This document shows positions 15,409-21,032 of a stretch of 21,032 nt of DNA, piece after piece. How positions within the stretch are numbered: position 1 is the stretch's first letter; each line of letters starts with the position of its first letter. Below the pieces are notes generated by a model that was not told the origin of the DNA, made no database searches, and saw only the letters and a program-made list of their open reading frames with translations. The position numbers and the translations under genes are program-made. The stretch comes from Pseudomonadota bacterium. GTDB lineage: Bacteria; Pseudomonadota; Gammaproteobacteria; Steroidobacterales; Steroidobacteraceae. The stretch is taken from the NCBI GenBank assembly GCA_023433515.1, contig JAEZCN010000078.1, positions 1 through 21,032 of the forward strand, read 5' to 3'.

Positions 15409-16383
15409 ATGAAACTCGCGCGTCATCACATCGCTCTCGGAGTCGCTCTCCTCGGCACGGCATTCGCCCTGGTAACAGGCTGCACGCTCATGACACAGCC
15501 GGGAGTCACCGCGGCGGAGTCAACGCCCGTGCGGGTGGATCCGGCGGCGCTGGAAAAGCACGTACGCATGCTGTCGGTCACGCTTCATCCACGCAGCGTC
15601 GACAATCCCGCGAACCTGCAGGCGGCCGCCGACTACGTGCACGAACAGCTTCGCGCCACCGGCGCGCGCACCGACGTGCAGACGGTGAAGGTGGACGGGA
15701 TCGACTATCGCAATCTCATCGCGCGATTCGGGCCGGAAGACGGGCCGCTCATCGTCATCGGCGCGCATTACGACTCGTGCGCCGACACACCCGGGGCGGA
15801 CGACAACGCGAGTGGAGTCGCGGGACTGCTCGAACTCGCGCGGCTGCTCGCGGCCAATCCGCCGCCGCATCCCGTGGAGCTCGTGGCTTATGTGCTCGAG
15901 GAACCGCCCAATTTCCGCACGGAGTCCATGGGCAGCTTCCAGCATGCGCGCGAGCTTTCCCGCGCGGGACGCGAGGTGCGGCTCATGATGTCTCTCGAGA
16001 TGATCGGTTATTTCCGCGACGAGCCGGACAGCCAGGATTTTCCCATCGGTGGACTCGCGACGTTTTATCCCGACGCGGGAAATTTCATCGCCATCGTGGG
16101 GCGATTTGGAGATTTCGGAGAGACCCGCCGCGTCAAGGCGCTGTTCCGGGGCGCCAGCGATCTTTCCGCGGAATCCATCAACGCGCCGCGCTCGGTTCCC
16201 GGAGTCGATTTCTCGGATCATGCGAGCTACTGGCGCTTCGACTATCCCGCGGTCATGATCACCGACACAGCGTTTCTGCGGAATCCTAACTATCACCGGG
16301 CGGGAGACACAGCCGATACGCTCGATTACGCGCGAATGTCGCAGGTGGTCCGTGCGGTGCATGCGGTCGCGAAGGAATTCTGA
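15409..16383 (+). CDS. M28-family zinc aminopeptidase, lipoprotein
   Basis: 324 residues. The N-terminus is a lipoprotein signal peptide with lipobox VTGC (Cys25), so the enzyme should be membrane-anchored on the periplasmic side. The M28 two-zinc site is visible: His120 in GAHYDS, Asp131 in GADDNASG, Glu164-Glu165 in VLEEPPN (catalytic base and ligand), Glu197 in SLEMIG and His296 in NYHRAGDT. It probably removes N-terminal residues from peptides and would complement the S9 peptidase two genes upstream. I chose the ATG at 15409 because it gives the lipoprotein signal; an in-frame ATG at 15346 would lie inside the preceding gene. AGGGG sits only one base before the ATG, so the ribosome binding site spacing is poor. 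Confidence 0.9.
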   Translation: MKLARHHIALGVALLGTAFALVTGCTLMTQPGVTAAESTPVRVDPAALEKHVRMLSVTLHPRSVDNPANLQAAADYVHEQLRATGARTDVQTVKVDGIDYRNLIARFGPEDGPLIVIGAHYDSCADTPGADDNASGVAGLLELARLLAANPPPHPVELVAYVLEEPPNFRTESMGSFQHARELSRAGREVRLMMSLEMIGYFRDEPDSQDFPIGGLATFYPDAGNFIAIVGRFGDFGETRRVKALFRGASDLSAESINAPRSVPGVDFSDHASYWRFDYPAVMITDTAFLRNPNYHRAGDTADTLDYARMSQVVRAVHAVAKEF

Positions 16384-16386
16384 ATC

Positions 16387-16566
16387 ATGATCGCCCGCCG
16401 CTGGTTGCTGCAGCTCTCGATCTTGTCGCCACTGACCGCATTCGCCGCCGCGGCGGAAGACCCGATCGCCGCGGCGATGGCGCGAATCCGACCGCTGTTC
16501 ATGCGCAAGCTTCCTGCACGTCCCGGAGACTGGCTCACCCAGCACGATGAGCCCGGCCAGACTTAG
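16387..16566 (+). pseudogene. 59-residue secreted ORF, probably the truncated 5' end of a longer gene
   Basis: The ATG lies 3 bp after the M28 stop and has AAGGA at about 9 nt, so the start looks genuine and coupled. The product begins with a convincing Sec signal peptide (MIARRWLLQLSILSPLTAFA, cleavage near AAAAED). It then has an amphipathic stretch (IAAAMARIRPLFMRKLPA) and ends RPGDWLTQHDEPGQT at a TAG. The abrupt end after PGDWL..HxEPGQT suggests a longer exported protein, possibly a peptidase, that has lost its 3' part; I cannot name the family with certainty. It could instead be a genuine small secreted protein. Confidence 0.42.
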
Positions 16567-16782
16567 CAGCAGTTCCTTCGGGATTTCGTACGCGTGCGCG
16601 GCGGCGAAAGGGCTCGTATCGGTCGTGGCGCGATTGGTACTGGAGATGTCGTCGAGTCGCGCCCGCACTAACCACTTTGCGGCGGCGCGGGCATTGCATA
16701 ACGTCGCCCGGCTCGTCGAAAAAAGGGCGCCTCCGGGGTTTCCCTGGGCTATGCTTGGGCCCAGCACGGCAACCGGTACGTC
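16567..16782. other. Intergenic stretch without a convincing gene, possible gene decay
   Basis: This 216-bp stretch lies between the truncated ORF and the TPR gene. No terminator or RNA gene is seen. A - strand frame stays open and reads protein-like with chromosomal third-position GC (for example AHAYEIPKELLLSLAGLIVL), but it has no credible start or family match and runs into the antisense of the M28 gene. It may be a remnant of a lost gene. Any promoter for the TPR gene should lie here, but no clear -35/-10 pair is seen. Confidence 0.4.
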
Positions 16783-17277
16783 ATGGAACCTTCAGAACTG
16801 CTGCGACTGCGCGCAGCGATCCTTCGAGATCCCGGCAACGCCGAACTGCACTACCTGCTCGGCGCGGAACTCGCGCAACGCCGCGAATACGGCGAGGCCG
16901 TCGCGCAGATGCGCACCGCGCTCGACATCAACCCGAAGCTGCACTTCGCGCGACTGCAACTCGGACTCCTGTACCTCACGATGGCGCAGCCGGACGATTC
17001 CCTCGCGATCTGGGCGCCGCTCGAGGATCTCGACGAGAGCGCGGCGCTGAAGGCTTTCAAGCGCGGGCTCGAAGCGTTGATCCGCGACGACTTCAATTCG
17101 TGCATCGGGTTCCTGCAGCAGGGTATTTCGCTCAACAAGCAGAACGCCACGTTGAATGACGACATGTCGCTGCTCATCGAGCGCGTGCGCGATGGCAGTG
17201 TCATCGCCGAGCCGGTGCCCGCGCACAGCCCCTCTACGTTCACCCCGTTCGGCGAGCCCTCGCGCACCAAGCATTGA
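16783..17277 (+). CDS. Tetratricopeptide-repeat protein
   Basis: 164 residues, no signal peptide and no membrane segment, so probably cytoplasmic. Two TPR-like helical hairpins are visible, about residues 20-53 (AELHYLLGAELAQRREYGEA, ending ALDINP) and 54-87 (FARLQLGLLYLTMAQPDDSL). A third, degenerate one lies around 90-122 (ALKAFKRGLEALIRDDFNSC). The C-terminal 30 residues are low-complexity and Pro/Ser-rich. TPR proteins act as protein-protein adaptors; no partner can be inferred from the neighbours. The ATG gives a natural start before PSELLRLRAAI; the ribosome binding site is weak. A palindromic repeat follows the stop by 6 bp and may help end the transcript. Confidence 0.85.
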   Translation: MEPSELLRLRAAILRDPGNAELHYLLGAELAQRREYGEAVAQMRTALDINPKLHFARLQLGLLYLTMAQPDDSLAIWAPLEDLDESAALKAFKRGLEALIRDDFNSCIGFLQQGISLNKQNATLNDDMSLLIERVRDGSVIAEPVPAHSPSTFTPFGEPSRTKH

Positions 17278-17283
17278 GACTTG

Positions 17284-17316
17284 CCGGGACGGTGCCAGGC
17301 ACCGAAATCCGGTAAG
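17284..17316 (+). repeat. REP-like palindromic repeat, second copy
   Basis: The core GGTGCCAGGCACC (17291-17303) is flanked by CCGGGAC on the left and GAAATCCGG on the right, so the outer CCGG pairs as well. The 15-bp GGCACCGAAATCCGG (17298-17312) is identical to the copy inside liuB, which lies in the opposite orientation. It sits in the 85-bp gap between the TPR and Rieske genes and can form a hairpin. Confidence 0.75.
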
Positions 17317-17362
17317 AATCGCGGCCATTGCGCCCGCCCCGCGGTCTTGTTATCAAGCCTCG

Positions 17363-18508
17363 GTGAGCAACGCCGAAGACTTCAGCCTCCCGGCCTGGAC
17401 CTACAACGACCCCGAGTTCCTCGCGCTCGAACGCGAGCGGGTATTCCGTCCGTCCTGGCAGCCGATCTGCCACGTTTCCGAGATTCCGAAGCCCGGCGAC
17501 TACCAGTGCTTCGATTTCATCGGCGAGATGCTGTTCGCCATTCGCGGCAACGACGGCGGTGTGCGCGTCTTGCACAACGTCTGCCGGCATCGCGCGGCGC
17601 GCCTGCTGGATGGGCCACGTGGGAGCTGCACGCGCCGCATCGTGTGTCCGTATCACGCGTGGTCGTACGATTTCGAAGGCCGGCTCGCATCGGTCGGCGG
17701 CGACCGCTCGGCATTTCCGGATCTGGACATGGCGCGCGAATCGCTGCCGCAGGTGGAATCCGAGATCTACGGCGGGTTCGTGTTCGCGCGGCTCGCGCCG
17801 GGCGGACCCAGCGTCGCGGAAATGCTGGCGCCGTACGCGGACGAGATCGCGACTCACCAGTTCGAGAAGCTCGACCCCATCGGGCGCGTGACGTTGCGCC
17901 CGCGCACCGTCAACTGGAAAAACGTCGGCGACAATTACTCGGACGCGCTGCACATCCCGGTGGCGCATCCCGGGCTTACGCGGTTGTTAGGCGCGTCGTA
18001 CCGCGTGGAGTCGAAGGAATGGGTCGACCGCATGCACGGCGACATCACCGACAAGCCGTCGCGCAACTGGGCCGAACGTGCGTACCAGAAGTACCTGCCC
18101 GATGCCCCGCACCTCGCCGCGGACAAGCGCCGCACGTGGGTGTATTTCAAGCTTTGGCCGAACTTCGCGTTCGACGTCTACCCCGACCAGGTGGACATCA
18201 TGCAGTGGCTCCCGATCTCGCCGACGCAGACGCTGATCCGCGAGATCGGCTACGCGCACCCCGACACGAGCCGTGAGATGCGCGCCGCGCGTTATCTCAA
18301 CTGGCGCATCAACCGGCAGGTGAACGCGGAGGACACGGTGCTGATCCAGCGCGTGCAGGACGGCATGGCCTCGGGAAGTTATCGCGTCGGTCCGCTCGCG
18401 AGCGGTGAAGTCGCGCTGCGCGGCTTCGGCCGGCGGATGCGCGCGCTGATCCCCGAGTGCAAGACGAACGAACCGCCGGCGGCCGGCTGGTCGCGGCGCA
18501 GCGCTTGA
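17363..18508 (+). CDS. Rieske non-heme iron oxygenase, alpha (catalytic) subunit
   Basis: 381 residues. The N-terminal Rieske [2Fe-2S] domain has CRH (Cys74, His76) and CPYH (Cys95, His98), with 18 residues between the pairs, one more than the usual 15-17. The catalytic domain has NVGDNYSDALHIPVAH: bridging Asp194 and iron ligands His197 and His202, with Asp324 in NAEDTVLIQRVQDG as the likely third ligand. These enzymes hydroxylate or demethylate aromatic or amine substrates using electrons from a separate reductase, which is not in the window. I start at the GTG at 17363 because MSNAEDFSLPAWTYNDPEFLA is the usual family opening and earlier codons run through the palindromic repeat and the TPR gene. 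The stop overlaps the APC transporter start. The substrate is unknown. Confidence 0.9.
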   Translation: MSNAEDFSLPAWTYNDPEFLALERERVFRPSWQPICHVSEIPKPGDYQCFDFIGEMLFAIRGNDGGVRVLHNVCRHRAARLLDGPRGSCTRRIVCPYHAWSYDFEGRLASVGGDRSAFPDLDMARESLPQVESEIYGGFVFARLAPGGPSVAEMLAPYADEIATHQFEKLDPIGRVTLRPRTVNWKNVGDNYSDALHIPVAHPGLTRLLGASYRVESKEWVDRMHGDITDKPSRNWAERAYQKYLPDAPHLAADKRRTWVYFKLWPNFAFDVYPDQVDIMQWLPISPTQTLIREIGYAHPDTSREMRAARYLNWRINRQVNAEDTVLIQRVQDGMASGSYRVGPLASGEVALRGFGRRMRALIPECKTNEPPAAGWSRRSA

Positions 18509-19848
18509 CCTCGCGCCGGAAGTTAGGTCCCGTACTCGCGACCGTCGTGGTCGCGGGCAACATGATCGGTTCCGGCATCTTCCTGCTGCCCGCGACGCTC
18601 GCGGGCGTCGGCAGTCTCACGGTGCTCGGCTGGATGATCGCGACGGTCGGCGCGCTCGCGCTGGCGCTGCTGTTCGGCAAACTCGCGCAACGCAAGCCGA
18701 TGGCTGGCGGTCCCGCAACTTATGCCTACGATGCCTTTGGTCCGTTCGCCGGATCGCAGGCGAGCCTGTGGTACTGGGCGGCGTGCCTGATCGGGAATGT
18801 CGCCATCGCGCTCGCCGCGGCAAGTTATCTGTCCGCGTTCTTCGGCTTTCATGGCACGCCGGGGATGAACGCGTTTTTCACCATCGCACTGCTGTGGCTG
18901 GTCACCGTCGTCAACCTGGTGAGCCCGCGGTTCGTCGGCCAGGTGGACGGGCCATTGCTCGTCGTGGGCATGATCCCGCTGCTGCTCGCGATCACGGTGG
19001 GCTGGACCGCTTTCGATCCGTCGCAGTTCGTCGAGTCGTGGAACGTGAGCGGGCAGCCTGTCTACCAGGCGCTGCCGCATTCGCTCGTGCTCGTGTTCTG
19101 GGCGTTCACGGGACTGGAAAGCGCCTCGGTGGCGGCCGCCGTGGTCGACAATCCCGAGCGCAACGTGCGCATCGCGACCATCTCCGGGGTGTTGATCGCG
19201 GCGTTCATCTACATCGGCGCGAGCATCGTCATTTTTGGATTGGCGCCTGCCGAGGAACTCGCGGCGTCCGGCGCGCCGTTCGCGCTCGTGGCGGCCAAGA
19301 CGCTGGGGCCCGTGGCCGGTCCGCTGGTCGCGGTGTGCGGCGGCTTGAAGGCGCTCGGCACGCTCACGGGCTGGGTGTTGCTCACGGCGCAGGTCAGCCG
19401 CGCGGCCGCGGATCACGGATTGCTGCCGGCGGTGTTCGCGCGTACGCGCGAGGGCGACACGCCGGTCGCCGGCCTCCTCATCGCGGGGTTGCTGGGCACC
19501 GTGGCCATCGTGGCGACCATCGCGCCGACGTTTGGCGTGCAGTTCGGCCTGCTGGCCGAGGCGTCGACGATCTTCGCGCTGCTCACCTACCTCGGCGCCT
19601 GCGCGGCCGCACTGCGTTATCGCGTGCGCGGCGAGCTCGCGCTGGCCGTGATCGGCGGCGCGTTCTGCGTCTTCGTCATCGCGTGGTCGAGTGGGCCCGT
19701 GCTTCTCGTGACGGGGGCGTGCCTGGCGTTGTTCGCGCTGCTTTATCTGCCGCTGTCGCGGCGGCGTTACCTGCTGCCCGATCCGACGGTGCGCACGGGC
19801 GAATTCTCGCAACTGCGTGATCGGCACGACGATCCGAACGCCGGCTGA
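18505..19848 (+). CDS. APC-superfamily amino acid/amine antiporter, AdiC-like
   Basis: 447 residues with about 12 membrane helices, nearly the same length as E. coli AdiC (445), the arginine/agmatine exchanger. From recalled AdiC numbering, four substrate-site residues align with a constant offset of three: Tyr90 (AdiC Tyr93, in WYWAACLIGN), Trp199 and Glu205 (AdiC Trp202 and Glu208, in FWAFTGLESAS), and Trp290 (AdiC Trp293, in TGWVLLTAQ). The unwound GSG of helix 1 is at residues 22-24. This supports a basic amino acid or amine substrate; exact specificity is unknown. The TTG at 18505 overlaps the Rieske stop (TTGA), and the constant offset to AdiC supports this start. No clear Shine-Dalgarno sequence is seen, so translation is probably coupled to the oxygenase. 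Confidence 0.88.
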   Translation: MTSRRKLGPVLATVVVAGNMIGSGIFLLPATLAGVGSLTVLGWMIATVGALALALLFGKLAQRKPMAGGPATYAYDAFGPFAGSQASLWYWAACLIGNVAIALAAASYLSAFFGFHGTPGMNAFFTIALLWLVTVVNLVSPRFVGQVDGPLLVVGMIPLLLAITVGWTAFDPSQFVESWNVSGQPVYQALPHSLVLVFWAFTGLESASVAAAVVDNPERNVRIATISGVLIAAFIYIGASIVIFGLAPAEELAASGAPFALVAAKTLGPVAGPLVAVCGGLKALGTLTGWVLLTAQVSRAAADHGLLPAVFARTREGDTPVAGLLIAGLLGTVAIVATIAPTFGVQFGLLAEASTIFALLTYLGACAAALRYRVRGELALAVIGGAFCVFVIAWSSGPVLLVTGACLALFALLYLPLSRRRYLLPDPTVRTGEFSQLRDRHDDPNAG

Positions 19849-19850
19849 AC

Positions 19851-19887
19851 AATCCCCACTTTTTGCACCGGCACCTCAGTCCCCACC
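19851..19887 (-). repeat. Degenerate repeat-like block at the fghA 3' end
   Basis: Read on the - strand the block contains GTGGGGACTGAGGTGCC, then GGTGCAAAAAGTGGGGATT. GTGGGGAC resembles the start of the 3523-3542 repeat and GGTGCC the core of the 8831/17291 repeat. It overlaps the fghA stop (TGA inside GGGGACTGAGG) and fills the 27-bp convergent gap. The similarity is short, so this is a tentative call. Confidence 0.3.
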
Positions 19888-20724
19888 CAACGCGCGGGCG
19901 TGCCAGTCCAGGTGCTGGGCGATGAAGGTCTGGATGAAGAAGTAGCCGTGATCGTAGTCGGTCTGGCGTTGCATCTCGAGCGGCTGGCCGCTCACGCGGC
20001 AGGCCTCGACAAGTAGTTCGGGCTTCAGCTGCTCGGCGAGAAACTTGTCGCCCGTGCCCTGGGTCACGAACAACGTGCCGGGGAACTTGCGGCCCGTTCG
20101 CAGTAGTTCGGTCGTGTCGTATTGCCCCCACGTCGCGCGATCCGGACCGAGATAGCCGCCGAACGCCTTGAGCCCCCACGGCACCTGCATCGGCGCACAG
20201 ATCGGCGCGAATGCGGACACCGACTGGTACTTGTCCGGATTCTTGAGCGCGACCGTCAGCGCGCCATGTCCGCCCATCGAGTGTCCGAAGATGCCGGCGC
20301 GCGTCGTATCCACGTTGAAGTTCGCGCCAACGATCTTCGGGAGTTCGTCGACGACGTAGCTGTACATCCGGTAGTGCTTCGACCAGGGCTGTTCGGTCGC
20401 ATCGAGATAAAACCCCGCGCCGATGCCGAAATCCCAGGACTCCCGGTCGCCCGGCAACGTCACGCGCGGGCTCGTATCCGGTGCGACCAGCGCGATGCCG
20501 TGCCGCGCGGCGTGTTCGAGCGCGCACGCCTTGGTGACGAAGGTCTCTTCGTTGCACGTGAGTCCGGCGAGGTAATAGAGCACCGGCACACGCCGCTCGC
20601 CCGCCTGTGGCGGCGTGTAGACCGCGAAACGCATTTCGCAATCGTTGGTCGACGAGGCGTGCTTGAAGTAACCCAGCACGCCGCCGTGGCAGCAATGCCG
20701 CGAGATGGTTTCGATGGTTGCCAA
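19876..20724 (-). CDS. fghA: S-formylglutathione hydrolase
   Basis: 282 residues, esterase D family. It hydrolyses S-formylglutathione to formate and glutathione, the last step of glutathione-dependent formaldehyde oxidation in the cytoplasm. The triad is complete: Ser149 in GHSMGGHGA (same number as in human esterase D as I recall it), Asp226 in TQGTGDKFL and His259 in DYDHGYFF. The family segment YYLAGLTCNEETFVTKA is present. The start is the TTG at 20724: it has GAGG six bases upstream, gives the expected length, and precedes ETISRHCCHGGVLGYFKH as in homologues. No ATG fits. The GAGG overlaps the gfa stop (TGAGG), so the two are translationally coupled. Confidence 0.94.
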   Translation of the reverse strand: MATIETISRHCCHGGVLGYFKHASSTNDCEMRFAVYTPPQAGERRVPVLYYLAGLTCNEETFVTKACALEHAARHGIALVAPDTSPRVTLPGDRESWDFGIGAGFYLDATEQPWSKHYRMYSYVVDELPKIVGANFNVDTTRAGIFGHSMGGHGALTVALKNPDKYQSVSAFAPICAPMQVPWGLKAFGGYLGPDRATWGQYDTTELLRTGRKFPGTLFVTQGTGDKFLAEQLKPELLVEACRVSGQPLEMQRQTDYDHGYFFIQTFIAQHLDWHARALGGD

Positions 20725-20732
20725 GAAAAACC

Positions 20733-21032
20733 TCAGGTCTTGAGCGTGCCTTTCTGCTTCGCGATGTGCGTCGCGATCGCATCCATGAGCACCGGCGACA
20801 ACGCATCGTACGGCGGCAGTCGGAGTTTCTTGAGCCGGTCGCGGATCTTCTTCATGTCCTTCGGCCGCGCGGCGCCTGCCTCGATGATCGACGACACGAA
20901 CGCGGCGAACTCGGGCTTGTTCCAGCCCTTGTCCTTCGACAATTCCACGTGCACGAAATCGAGCCCGTAGAACGGATGCGCCGTGTTCTCGATGCGCCCG
21001 TACATGTGCACGCCGCACTTCACGCACGCATG
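20733..21032 (-). CDS. gfa: S-(hydroxymethyl)glutathione synthase (glutathione-dependent formaldehyde-activating enzyme), C-terminal half
   Basis: About 99 residues are visible and the 5' half lies beyond the window edge; the full protein is about 190 aa. Gfa is a zinc protein that promotes condensation of formaldehyde with glutathione to S-hydroxymethylglutathione. The visible part opens with HACVKCGVHMYGRIEN, the second CxxC of the zinc site and the most recognisable stretch of the family. It continues HPFYGLDFVHVEL and KPEFAAFVSSIIEAG and closes with LPPYDALSPVLMDAIATHIA as in Paracoccus-type Gfa. A GTG at 21023 is in frame but would start inside this motif, so the gene continues to the edge. 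A glutathione-dependent formaldehyde dehydrogenase gene probably lies further upstream, outside the window. Confidence 0.92.
   Translation of the reverse strand, partial: HACVKCGVHMYGRIENTAHPFYGLDFVHVELSKDKGWNKPEFAAFVSSIIEAGAARPKDMKKIRDRLKKLRLPPYDALSPVLMDAIATHIAKQKGTLKT

Noticed and set aside
16387..16566. Firm naming of the short secreted ORF as an archaemetzincin fragment
   Set aside because: The PGDWL..HxEPGQT ending reminded me of that family, but the match is from memory and too short to assert.
17156..17362. N-terminal extension of the Rieske oxygenase into the TPR gene
   Set aside because: The extension crosses the palindromic repeat and the TPR coding region in another frame; family proteins begin near MSNAEDFSLPAWTY.
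1..21032. CRISPR arrays, tRNA or rRNA genes, phage genes, restriction or toxin-antitoxin systems
   Set aside because: No regularly spaced repeats, tRNA-like cloverleaf, rRNA segment or recognisable defence proteins were seen on either strand.

Overview
The window is dense, high-GC bacterial chromosome with very short intergenic gaps. Gene content (TypA, YebC, a leucine/isovalerate catabolic cluster, a Tat-exported oxidoreductase, lipoprotein and S9 peptidases, glutathione-dependent formaldehyde detoxification) points to an aerobic heterotrophic proteobacterium, most plausibly a gammaproteobacterium near Xanthomonadales/Steroidobacter-like groups. The taxonomic call is inference. No rRNA, tRNA, CRISPR array, phage gene or transposase gene was found.

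Left part (1-5334). The 3' half of typA ends in a clear intrinsic terminator. Then come a DUF2721 membrane protein, an exported cyclophilin-type prolyl isomerase, an exported alpha/beta hydrolase, a YebC-family translation factor and a YdjA-type nitroreductase, all on the + strand. The hydrolase is unusual: a 72-bp near-perfect inverted repeat lies inside its first codons, and another piece of the same repeat lies just after its stop. The nitroreductase meets a small four-helix membrane protein gene (- strand) tail to tail, and both stop codons share a CTAG.

Centre (5352-11651). This is a leucine/isovalerate degradation locus. liuB-liuC-liuD (- strand) diverge from liuA (+ strand) across 55 bp that hold an 11-bp palindrome fitting the operator consensus of FadR-type GntR regulators. 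Such a regulator is encoded directly after liuA. Together the enzymes take isovaleryl-CoA to 3-hydroxy-3-methylglutaryl-CoA. The HMG-CoA lyase (liuE) is not in the window. A short palindromic repeat (core GGTGCC-A-GGCACC) is embedded in the reading frame of liuB and recurs in the gap at 17285.

Right part (11688-21032). A run of exported proteins follows: an S9 prolyl-oligopeptidase-type peptidase, a Tat-signal Gfo/Idh/MocA oxidoreductase, an M28 lipoprotein aminopeptidase, and a 59-residue secreted ORF that looks truncated. After a short decayed stretch come a TPR protein, a Rieske oxygenase alpha subunit overlapping an AdiC-like APC antiporter, and, convergent with these, fghA and the 3' half of gfa for formaldehyde oxidation to formate.

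I did not find a clearly new multi-gene system. The points most worth a second look are the dispersed palindromic repeats built into coding sequences, the GntR-type control of the liu genes, and the Rieske oxygenase/antiporter pair beside formaldehyde detoxification genes.
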